Assembly: GCA_001828295.1 (NCBI GenBank)
Contig: MHYI01000230.1
Coordinates: 1-5,942 of the forward strand
DNA length: 5,942 nucleotides
Direction of reading: 5' to 3'
DNA from: Planctomycetes bacterium RBG_16_41_13
GTDB taxonomy: Bacteria > Planctomycetota > Brocadiia > Brocadiales > Brocadiaceae
Below are positions 1 to 4,476 of this stretch, in pieces; the first letter of the stretch is position 1, and the number at the start of each line of letters is the position of its first letter. The notes beneath the pieces are model-generated. The model ran no database searches. It was not told the origin of the DNA and saw only the letters and a program-made list of their open reading frames with translations. Both the position numbers and the translations under genes were made by a program.

Positions 1-111
1 CTGCCTACCGGAGATATTTCTACGCTTGAAGACTAAAAGAGACGCTTTGGAATTGTCGTCAAACAAATAAGATTTTAGTACCTTATCAGTAATTTCTTTG
101 CACACTTCCAT
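1..111 (-). CDS. Possible 5' end of a gene leaving the window on the left (uncertain)
   Basis: On the minus strand an ATG at 111-109 opens a frame of 37 codons that stays open to base 1. The translation begins MEVCKEITDKVLKSYLFDDN and is of mixed, protein-like composition. An in-frame stop lies just upstream at 117-115, so the ATG is the natural start, but no Shine-Dalgarno sequence precedes it. The plus strand gives competing readings: frame 1 ends at a TAA at 34-36 after LPTGDISTLED, and frame 2 ends at a TAA at 68-70. Either could be the tail of a gene entering from the left. No family is recognised. Only the sequence to the left can decide which reading, if any, is real. Confidence 0.3.
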   Translation of the reverse strand, partial: MEVCKEITDKVLKSYLFDDNSKASLLVFKRRNISGRQ

Positions 112-170
112 TCGTCAGTGCGTGCTTTTTGGCAAAATATTTAATTGTGAAATCCGAAATGCTAAATAAG

Positions 171-236
171 ATCCACCCCCTGCACCCCCGCCAGCGGGGG
201 ACATTCTCCCCCTTTGGAGGGGGCAAGGGGGAGGAT
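171..236. repeat. C/G-run palindromic element: two hairpins closed by an outer stem
   Basis: Bases 171-183 (ATCCACCCCCTGC) are complementary to 224-236 (CAAGGGGGAGGAT) apart from one A:A mismatch and a bulge. Inside this outer stem are two tight hairpins: CCCCCG/CGGGGG at 185-190 and 195-200, and CCCCCT/AGGGGG at 208-213 and 218-223, each with a four-base loop. The whole could form a three-way junction in RNA or a cruciform in DNA. From general experience, C/G-run elements of this type with AT-rich tails are dispersed between genes in several environmental bacterial lineages, including Planctomycetota. That is recollection; copy number cannot be seen here. Confidence 0.6.
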
Positions 237-290
237 TTTGGAATTTGTTTCGTATTTCGTGCTTCGAATTTCGAATTTTTTATTTCTTGT
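237..290. repeat. AT-rich degenerate repeat with ATTTCG/TTCGAATTT words
   Basis: Right after the C/G-run element comes a tract made of variations on TTTCGTATTTCG and TTCGAATTTCG, with the words TTCG and ATTT recurring every 7-9 bases. It is low-complexity DNA, not coding. A second tract of related style lies at 1815-1868 in another intergenic gap. The pairing of a C/G-run hairpin with this tail suggests one composite intergenic element. Confidence 0.5.
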
Positions 291-345
291 TTGTTTGGTT
301 CTGGCTATGCTCACTTGGGTAACACGGTAGTTTTTTGAAAAAATA

Positions 346-405
346 GCAAAGCATTTGCCCGTTTGGGTCTGAACGCATTTATGCAATTTATAGCAAATGC
401 TTCGC
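346..405. repeat. Inverted repeat, 13-bp arms with one mismatch
   Basis: GCAAAGCATTTGC at 346-358 is the reverse complement of GCAAATGCTTCGC at 393-405 except for one base. The 34-base interior holds a small palindrome, GCATTTATGC at 375-384. The outer right flank reads CGCCCCTAC. The arms end 40 bases before the FmdE start codon, so if transcribed they would sit in its leader. It could be a miniature dispersed repeat or a leader hairpin. No T-run follows, so it is not a typical intrinsic terminator. Confidence 0.5.
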
Positions 406-427
406 CCCTACTATTACATTTTTATTG

Positions 428-435
428 AGAGGAGA
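428..435 (+). promoter_or_regulatory. Shine-Dalgarno sequence deciding the FmdE start
   Basis: AGAGGAGA lies about 10 bases before the ATG at 446. The longer in-frame option, TTG at 425, would place this ribosome binding site inside the coding sequence and has no site of its own. The ATG at 446 is therefore chosen. Confidence 0.8.
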
Positions 436-445
436 AACTCAAATA

Positions 446-1087
446 ATGGATAAAACACATTTTAACAAGCCTTTTTTTAATGAGGTTGAACCCATAAAGA
501 TCAGGGATATGCTTGCGGTGGCACTTGGCGCGATTGATAAGAACGAACCATTTGTCTTTGACTATACAGACGTAATAAAGCTCGCCGGGCATTCATGCCC
601 CGCTGTTTCCGGCGCTTATAAATTGACTCAATTAGCCTTAAAAACCTTATATAAAAATGAGATGCCCGAACGGGGACGCATTTTGGTTACATTCAAGGGC
701 GGCGTAGACTACAAGGTAAACGGCCCGATATCGCAAGTTGTCACTTTAATAACAGGGGCTTCCGGAGAGACAGGTTTCAAAGGGCTGGGCGGCGGCAGAT
801 ACAACAGACACAACCTGCTTTCGTTCAATGAAGAAGAAGAGGCGGAACCAGGCGCGGTATGTACTGTGATATTTGAAAGAATGGACAACCATAAAAAAAT
901 AGAAATCAGCTACCGCAATCACATGCTTCCCATGAATCCTAAAATGGGGGATTTAATGCCGCTGGCAGTGACGGGAAAAGGCACAGACGCCGAAATAAAA
1001 GCATTCGGCGAATTATGGCACGAGAGAATTAAAATCGTATTATTGAATCATCCAAAGGGAATGTTTGAAATAAAGGAATTAAATTAA
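446..1087 (+). CDS. FmdE-family protein (formylmethanofuran dehydrogenase subunit E-like), orphan
   Basis: The 213-residue product has the FmdE-type signature AGHSCPAVSGAY at residues 47-58, with His49 and Cys51 as the likely metal-binding pair. Further family-like blocks are the glycine-rich stretches GASGETGFKGLGGGRYNR near the middle and NPKMGDLMPLAVTGKG in the C-terminal half. No signal peptide is seen, so it should be cytoplasmic. FmdE was named for a protein associated with molybdenum formylmethanofuran dehydrogenase, but many bacterial homologues stand alone with unknown roles. None of the catalytic Fmd/Fwd subunits is nearby here, and the C-terminal zinc ribbon found in some members is absent. 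A C1-metabolism role would be guesswork; binding of a metal or metal cofactor is a reasonable inference. The gene starts at the ATG with a good ribosome binding site. Confidence 0.85.
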   Translation: MDKTHFNKPFFNEVEPIKIRDMLAVALGAIDKNEPFVFDYTDVIKLAGHSCPAVSGAYKLTQLALKTLYKNEMPERGRILVTFKGGVDYKVNGPISQVVTLITGASGETGFKGLGGGRYNRHNLLSFNEEEEAEPGAVCTVIFERMDNHKKIEISYRNHMLPMNPKMGDLMPLAVTGKGTDAEIKAFGELWHERIKIVLLNHPKGMFEIKELN

Positions 1088-1092
1088 ATGAT

Positions 1093-1117
1093 ACCTTGTT
1101 CTAGTCAGGTGCTTTTT
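1093..1117 (+). terminator. Weak candidate terminator after FmdE
   Basis: ACCTTG at 1093-1098 pairs with CAGGT at 1106-1110, with one bulged T, and five T's follow at 1113-1117. The stem is short, so termination would be partial at best. It fits the presence of a separate promoter for the next gene 23 bases further on. Confidence 0.3.
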
Positions 1118-1139
1118 AAAATAGGGAAGAGATATATAC

Positions 1140-1167
1140 TTGACGAAGAAAGTTTAAAATGTATAAT
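1140..1167 (+). promoter_or_regulatory. Sigma-70 promoter of the small secreted protein gene
   Basis: The -35 box TTGACG (1140-1145) matches 5 of 6 consensus bases and the -10 box TATAAT (1162-1167) matches 6 of 6, with a 16-base spacer. Transcription would begin near 1174, leaving a leader of about 140 bases before the ATG at 1317. This is one of the strongest sigma-70-like promoters in the window. Confidence 0.75.
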
Positions 1168-1316
1168 GAGTCACTATTTTAAAAGCATGGGCAATACTGT
1201 TGCGACGATATACTTAACGAAAGGGGGTGGAATACAAGGAGGGAGATAAATACTTTGTATACTCTATAGTAGTCTTATATGTTATATTTTAAAAAGATAG
1301 AAAAGGAGAATTAGTA

Positions 1317-1661
1317 ATGTTAAAGAAGGTATTGGCGGGAATGTTTGGTGCAGCGCTTATCGCAGGAATTGGCATGACAACAGCGCAGGCTTACGACGTA
1401 AAACCTGCAAAATTATGGGTAACGGCTATTGCTATTGGTACACCAATTGTGGGCGCTGAAATCAAAGTTGGTGATGAAGAATGCACTACGGGCAATAATG
1501 GCACCTGTGTATTTGAGTTGAGGCCTGGCACATATGCGATTTCCGTTCACGAGCATGGCGGGCAAAGCGCACACAAAGAAGTCACCCTCGAAGAAGGGAA
1601 TATCCTATTTGTGTCATTGGATCTTGGCTCAAAAGCTCTTCATCCGTCAGGGAGTCACTAA
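1317..1661 (+). CDS. Small secreted protein with carboxypeptidase-regulatory-like (Ig-like) fold
   Basis: The 114-residue product starts with a clear Sec signal peptide (MLKKVLAGMFGAALIAG...), with probable cleavage after AQA at residue 25. The mature part of about 89 residues reads as one small beta-sandwich: a GAEIKVGDEECTTGNNGTC segment (residues 46-64) followed by FELRPGTYAISVHEHG. This resembles the carboxypeptidase-regulatory/transthyretin-like module in which a variable loop leads into a PGxY strand. Cys56 and Cys64 may form a disulfide. Histidines at 78, 80, 86, 109 and 114 could bind metal, which is inference. The Shine-Dalgarno AAGGAG at 1303-1308 is well placed. With its own near-consensus promoter and a strong terminator it is a single-gene unit, probably well expressed. 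Its function is unknown; a periplasmic or surface role is likely. Confidence 0.85.
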   Translation: MLKKVLAGMFGAALIAGIGMTTAQAYDVKPAKLWVTAIAIGTPIVGAEIKVGDEECTTGNNGTCVFELRPGTYAISVHEHGGQSAHKEVTLEEGNILFVSLDLGSKALHPSGSH

Positions 1662-1693
1662 TTTAAAGTCAAACAGTTGCAGCGTACTATTAT

Positions 1694-1730
1694 AAAAGCA
1701 GTTATCACGTGTGTTGGTAACTGCTTTTTT
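1694..1730 (+). terminator. Strong intrinsic terminator after the small secreted protein gene
   Basis: AAAAGCAGTTATCA (1694-1707) pairs with TGGTAACTGCTTTT (1715-1728), giving a 14-bp stem with one G:U pair and a 7-base loop, followed by a run of T's at 1725-1730. The A/T ends of the stem would also allow some activity on the opposite strand. Confidence 0.9.
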
Positions 1731-1814
1731 ATTTTACAAAAAGGTTTCCCCCATCGTGTTTGCAGCCGGAACATATGAGTTTATGCGGTTAATAGCGCTA
1801 TGTACCGCTATAAA

Positions 1815-1868
1815 AATCCAAAACACAATATACAAATTACAAACAAATCATAAATCGTAAATCACAAC
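1815..1868. repeat. AT-rich degenerate repeat (CAAATTACAAAC / AAATCATAAATC words)
   Basis: The tract runs through near-repeats of 7-10 bases such as ACAAATTAC, AAACAAATC, ATAAATCG and TAAATCAC. Read on the minus strand it becomes GATTTACGATTTATGATTTG, a low-complexity style shared with the tail at 237-290. It is common filler between genes in environmental bacterial genomes and gives spurious peptides when translated. Confidence 0.5.
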
Positions 1869-1933
1869 ATCCCCTTTTTTATGGTTCGTTGGCTGATTAT
1901 TACCAATGAATTCATTCTTTTCGCACGATATCA

Positions 1934-1955
1934 TGTCCGCAATTTTTGCACGACA
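1934..1955 (+). promoter_or_regulatory. Candidate enhancer site for a sigma-54 activator
   Basis: TGTCCGCAA (1934-1942) is mirrored by TTGCACGACA (1946-1955), an imperfect inverted repeat with TGTC/GACA ends and GCAA/TTGC inner arms, offset by one base. It lies about 90-110 bases upstream of the sigma-54 promoter, a normal distance for sites bound by bacterial enhancer-binding proteins. The assignment rests on symmetry and position only. Confidence 0.35.
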
Positions 1956-2044
1956 AGGCACTGAAAATAATGCTATTCCCTTATCTATAGAACATTTCAA
2001 TGGTTGCAAAATACTTTATGCTGTATTTATAAATAACCTGAACA

Positions 2045-2060
2045 CGGCACTATAATTGCG
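2045..2060 (+). promoter_or_regulatory. Sigma-54 (RpoN) promoter of the PAS/lipoprotein unit
   Basis: CGGCACTATAATTGCG matches the sigma-54 consensus TGGCAC-N5-TTGC at every conserved position except the first base. The GG (2046-2047) and GC (2058-2059) elements have the required ten bases between them. Transcription should start near 2071. The overlapping word TATAAT (2051-2056) lacks a good -35 box. Expression would depend on an activator ATPase, consistent with the upstream inverted repeat. Confidence 0.7.
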
Positions 2061-2129
2061 CAATGATGCAAATGTTAGTGAATAAAAATTACCCATATTA
2101 ATCAATATCTTGTTAACAAACGTCATTTT

Positions 2130-2144
2130 TGCAAATCATTTGCA
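2130..2144. promoter_or_regulatory. Perfect 15-bp palindrome TGCAAAT-C-ATTTGCA
   Basis: Two 7-base arms flank a single central C, about 60 bases downstream of the predicted sigma-54 start and 13 bases before the likely ATG of the PAS gene. A half site TGCAAAT also occurs at 2068-2074, at the predicted transcription start. The symmetry suits a dimeric repressor. A hairpin with a one-base loop is sterically poor, so a DNA-binding role is favoured. Confidence 0.45.
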
Positions 2145-2157
2145 GTTGTGTTTTACT

Positions 2158-2547
2158 ATGAAAACCAGTAGCATATCATTAATATTTTCAGAGAAACGTG
2201 GGGGAATCGATTCTTTCATTGATTCGATAACAGACCCCATTGTCATATTTGATGCAGAACTTAATATAAAAAAATTAAACAAGGCTGCCAGGCAATTTTT
2301 CCCCGGTAAACCTGTTGATAAGAAATGTTTTGCGACAAAGCATAAATTTGTATCAGCATGCAAAGATTGCCTGGTCTGGCAAACTTTAAAAACAGGCCAT
2401 TCAATATGCGGAGAAATGTTGAACTTTAAAACGGGCGACCCTATCCTCTTAAAATCATACCCAATGTACAATAGTCAAAAGAAACTAACAGGCGTAGTGC
2501 TTATTGGCAGAAATAGCAGCGATGTTCCAATAAAGTGGATGAGATGA
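2158..2547 (+). CDS. Stand-alone PAS-domain sensor protein with cysteine motif
   Basis: From the ATG at 2158 the product has 129 residues and consists almost entirely of one PAS domain: DSITDPIVIFDAELNIKKLN (22-41) is the N-terminal cap and first strands, and LTGVVLIGRN (110-119) the last strand. Cysteines at 57, 68 and 71 (KKCF ... CKDC), plus Cys84, match the C...CxxC pattern of a PAS subgroup found in sensor kinases and sigma-54 activators, which may bind a metal or respond to redox state. There is no kinase, GGDEF or DNA-binding domain and no membrane segment, so it must signal through a partner or be a remnant of a larger sensor. The frame could extend to TTG at 2110 (145 residues), but neither start has a ribosome binding site. 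A sigma-54 promoter lies upstream and a lipoprotein gene follows after 50 bases. Confidence 0.75.
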   Translation: MKTSSISLIFSEKRGGIDSFIDSITDPIVIFDAELNIKKLNKAARQFFPGKPVDKKCFATKHKFVSACKDCLVWQTLKTGHSICGEMLNFKTGDPILLKSYPMYNSQKKLTGVVLIGRNSSDVPIKWMR

Positions 2548-2597
2548 AACATCGCGCCGGAAAATAATTTCCCGACTGAAAAATTTATCCCGAAGGA

Positions 2598-3281
2598 ATG
2601 AAAAGAGAGAGTGGTTATAACTTGAAATATATTAAAGAGAAAATCTGCTTAGTTTTGCTTGTTTTTTTGATGCTGGGTGGTTGTTTAAGCACGCAAAAAC
2701 CACCCGTCACCATTTCCCCCTCAATCGACAAGAGGCTTTATGAAATACCACAGCAGCCATTGACTATGGGTATTTATATTGACCCCGACCTGAGAGACCA
2801 TGAACAGGTTGAAAAATTATGGCATCACATCATAGGCATTCAATACTTTGTTTTCCCCTTAGGAAAACCTCTTGCTGAAAAAATCGGGGAAACCTGTCAA
2901 ATCATCTTTAGAGAAGTCGTTTTTTTAAATAACCGTGAATATACGGCTTTACCGGAAGAAAAATCACTGGATGGGATTTTGGAATTTCGTCTAAAAGATT
3001 CTGACATACGGCTGCAAATCGAGGAGGCTGTGTTATATGCGGTAGGAGAACATAAGCTTTCTCTTTTCGTCACGCTCTATGACACAAAATCGAACAAATT
3101 GTGGGAAGATGAAGTTTTTTCAGAGGGGAAAGGATTGGACGTTGTTACCTCACATGTCGAATGGGAATGGTGGATTACCTCGGGTCCAAAATTCGGCCCC
3201 GCCGTTGATATGGCGATTGAAAAAATCACCTTTCATCTGGCGCAGAAACTTACGGTAGTAGAAAAAATTCTTGGTAAATAA
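2598..3281 (+). CDS. Lipoprotein of unknown family
   Basis: The 227-residue product has a charged N-terminus, a hydrophobic stretch CLVLLVFLMLGG (17-28) and a lipobox LGGC with Cys29 as the lipidated residue, so it is predicted to be anchored in the cell envelope. The mature part alternates beta-like segments (PLTMGIYIDPDLR, LDGILEFRLKD, HKLSLFVTLYDTKSNKLWED) with a helix FGPAVDMAIEKITFHLAQKL at the C-terminus. The pattern recalls small outer-membrane assembly or YajG-like lipoproteins, but no family is recognised with confidence. Start choice is open: the ATG at 2598 has AAGGA almost touching it, while TTG at 2622 has a purine-rich GAGAGAGTGG at 2605-2614 and gives a more typical signal peptide (MKYIKEKICLV...). 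It lies 50 bases after the PAS gene with no terminator between, so it is probably co-transcribed from the sigma-54 promoter. Confidence 0.8.
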   Translation: MKRESGYNLKYIKEKICLVLLVFLMLGGCLSTQKPPVTISPSIDKRLYEIPQQPLTMGIYIDPDLRDHEQVEKLWHHIIGIQYFVFPLGKPLAEKIGETCQIIFREVVFLNNREYTALPEEKSLDGILEFRLKDSDIRLQIEEAVLYAVGEHKLSLFVTLYDTKSNKLWEDEVFSEGKGLDVVTSHVEWEWWITSGPKFGPAVDMAIEKITFHLAQKLTVVEKILGK

Positions 3282-3312
3282 AAAACCTTGCCATGAGGGA
3301 TAGTTGGCATGG
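3280..3312 (-). terminator. Intrinsic terminator of the peptidyl-prolyl isomerase gene
   Basis: Read on the minus strand, CCATGCCA (3312-3305) pairs with TGGCAAGG (3293-3286) with one mismatch and is followed by six T's (3285-3280). It starts 11 bases after the minus-strand stop codon. On the plus strand the stem lacks a T-run, so it would stop the lipoprotein transcript less well. Confidence 0.7.
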
Positions 3313-3323
3313 GGCGATAAACG

Positions 3324-4259
3324 CTATTGCATAATTTCAATCTTTGCTTCACTTCGGAGTCTTTTCAGTAATCCAAGTATTTCTTCATCCAACATCGTTG
3401 AACGTACATCACCTACAACATCTTCAAAGTTTACGGCAACCCCTTCTTTTTTGCCGGTAACTTTTATCAGATGATATCCATATTCCGACTTTACCGGCTC
3501 ACTTACTTTCCCAATGCGTAACGAAAATGCCGCGCTTAAAAACGGTTCCTCATATACACCGCCCCTCCTTTGAATAAAACCTAAATCTCCACCTTTCGAA
3601 GCAGAAGGGCAGTCAGAATATCCCCGTGCAAGCTCTTCAAAATCAGCCCCTTTATCAAGTTCGGATTTCAAGGTATTGATCAACTGCGCCACCTTTGCGC
3701 TCCCATCACCGGAATTAAATTTTTTCGTATCGATAAAAATATGACTTACCCTTACTGCCTCCCCATTAAAAAAATGCTTGTTTTTGTCAAAGAATCTTTT
3801 CAGGTTTTGGGAATCGAGCGAGCCTTTAAAATATTTCTCAAGGGCGAGGGAATGTTTTATTGTTTTCTCGAAATCATATAAATTCGAACCGATGGAAGCA
3901 AGCATATCCCTTAAAAAGGCGTCCGCATCGCCTTCATTGTCGGCAATTTCTTTTTTTATCAGCGTCAGTTCCCTATTCATTTCCATTGTAGTGACAACAA
4001 TCCCTTGTTTATCGATGAAATCTTCCAGTAAAATGTCAGTAATAAGTTGTTCGACCACCTCTTGCCGGAAGGCATTGTACGTTTCCGCATCGGCATCCTT
4101 AAACATGTTTAAACGCTTATCGACATCGGCTTTTTTAATCTTCTTGCCATTTACAACTGCCGCAATATTCTCCCCCAGGAGAGGTCTCTCCGGGAAACAA
4201 ATTATAGCGGGAAATAGCAGAAAAACGGCGCACAAATAAAAAACGGCTTTTTTACACAT
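3324..4259 (-). CDS. SurA/PpiC-type peptidyl-prolyl cis-trans isomerase (envelope foldase)
   Basis: The 311-residue product has an N-terminal hydrophobic segment (KKAVFYLCAVFLLFPAII, 3-20) that looks like an export signal. Cys21 follows Ile and does not make a standard lipobox. Residues 31-150 form a SurA_N-like helical chaperone region beginning NIAAVVNGKKIKKADVDKRL. Residues about 168-268 are a parvulin domain with VSHIFI (171-176), GGDLGF (223-228), AAFSLRIGKVSEPVKSEYG (243-261) and YHLIKV (262-267). His173 and His263 are the conserved histidines of the parvulin active site. It would catalyse proline isomerisation and help fold secreted or outer-membrane proteins. Length is within the range for single-parvulin members such as PrsA/PpiC. 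GGGGAGGAG at 4273-4265 is an excellent ribosome binding site for the ATG at 4259. Confidence 0.92.
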   Translation of the reverse strand: MCKKAVFYLCAVFLLFPAIICFPERPLLGENIAAVVNGKKIKKADVDKRLNMFKDADAETYNAFRQEVVEQLITDILLEDFIDKQGIVVTTMEMNRELTLIKKEIADNEGDADAFLRDMLASIGSNLYDFEKTIKHSLALEKYFKGSLDSQNLKRFFDKNKHFFNGEAVRVSHIFIDTKKFNSGDGSAKVAQLINTLKSELDKGADFEELARGYSDCPSASKGGDLGFIQRRGGVYEEPFLSAAFSLRIGKVSEPVKSEYGYHLIKVTGKKEGVAVNFEDVVGDVRSTMLDEEILGLLKRLRSEAKIEIMQ

Positions 4260-4332
4260 TGTTACTCCTCCCCGAAACAGAAAATATCGTGAAAGTTCTT
4301 GTATTGCCTTTAGTAATCAGATATCAAAAATA

Positions 4333-4361
4333 ACCATACTAAACATTCTTTCAATTGTCAA
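4333..4361 (-). promoter_or_regulatory. Sigma-70 promoter of the peptidyl-prolyl isomerase gene
   Basis: On the minus strand TTGACA (4361-4356) and TATGGT (4338-4333) are separated by 17 bases. The -35 box is perfect and the -10 box matches 4 of 6. Transcription would begin near 4326, giving a leader of about 67 bases. Confidence 0.65.
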
Positions 4362-4392
4362 TTTTATAAAACACTAATTATCATTCCCTTGC

Positions 4393-4421
4393 TTGACATA
4401 GCCGCACATGAGGGTTACAAT
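4393..4421 (+). promoter_or_regulatory. Sigma-70 promoter of the radical SAM gene
   Basis: TTGACA (4393-4398) is a perfect -35 box and TACAAT (4416-4421) matches 5 of 6 -10 bases, with the optimal 17-base spacer. Transcription would begin near 4428, about 48 bases before the ATG. The -35 box is only 31 bases from the -35 box of the divergent foldase promoter, so the two may share control. Confidence 0.75.
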
Positions 4422-4476
4422 TTTTTACGTGAGAATGCAACCTTAAAAGTATTCATTTTGACGGACGTATTGTTTT

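Larger units (their letters stand above)
112..445. other. Non-coding, repeat-rich intergenic region upstream of the FmdE gene
   Basis: This 334-base stretch has no convincing gene. It contains a C/G-run hairpin element, an AT-rich degenerate tail and an inverted repeat, each listed separately. Open frames crossing it on both strands translate the repeats themselves and give low-complexity peptides, so they are not called. No strong sigma-70 promoter for the FmdE gene is visible here; it may lie within or beyond the repeats. Confidence 0.7.
1731..2157. other. Long intergenic region carrying the control sites of the PAS gene
   Basis: These 427 bases hold no gene that can be supported. Contents in order: an imperfect hairpin TAGCG...CGCTA at 1793-1810, an AT-rich degenerate repeat at 1815-1868, a candidate enhancer inverted repeat at 1934-1955, a sigma-54 promoter at 2045-2060 and a 15-bp palindrome at 2130-2144. 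A minus-strand frame at 1848-2009 (53 codons, TTG start, no ribosome binding site) is mostly repeat and is not called. Confidence 0.6.

Noticed and set aside
185..223. Reading the two C/G-run hairpins as CRISPR repeats or as an intrinsic terminator
   Set aside because: There are only two dissimilar hairpins with no regular spacers, and no T-run directly follows either stem.
129..386. Open frames on both strands across the repeat region upstream of FmdE
   Set aside because: They translate the C/G-run and AT-rich repeats, have no ribosome binding sites and give low-complexity peptides typical of spurious calls.
425..445. Upstream TTG start for the FmdE gene at 425
   Set aside because: The ribosome binding site AGAGGAGA (428-435) lies after this TTG and fits the ATG at 446.
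1088..1249. 53-codon plus-strand frame (MIPCSSQVLFKIGKR...) starting directly after the FmdE stop
   Set aside because: AAGGAA about 9 bases ahead makes it translatable in principle, but it contains the near-consensus promoter 1140-1167 and a weak terminator, has no recognisable motif and ends in a glycine-rich purine tract. It is more likely non-coding control DNA.
1848..2009. 53-codon minus-strand frame in the 1731-2157 gap
   Set aside because: It starts at TTG with no ribosome binding site, and its C-terminal part (VVIYDL) is simply the AT-rich repeat read as protein.
2136..2471. Minus-strand frame opposite the PAS gene
   Set aside because: It is a shadow of the PAS reading frame, which has a clear domain pattern; the antisense product has none.
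3778..4239. Plus-strand frame opposite the peptidyl-prolyl isomerase gene
   Set aside because: The minus-strand frame has a full SurA_N/parvulin architecture and a strong ribosome binding site; the opposite frame is serine-rich antisense.
4362..4392. Fur-like word AATGATAATTAG (minus strand) between the divergent promoters
   Set aside because: Only one half resembles a Fur box; the second half does not match, so it was not called.
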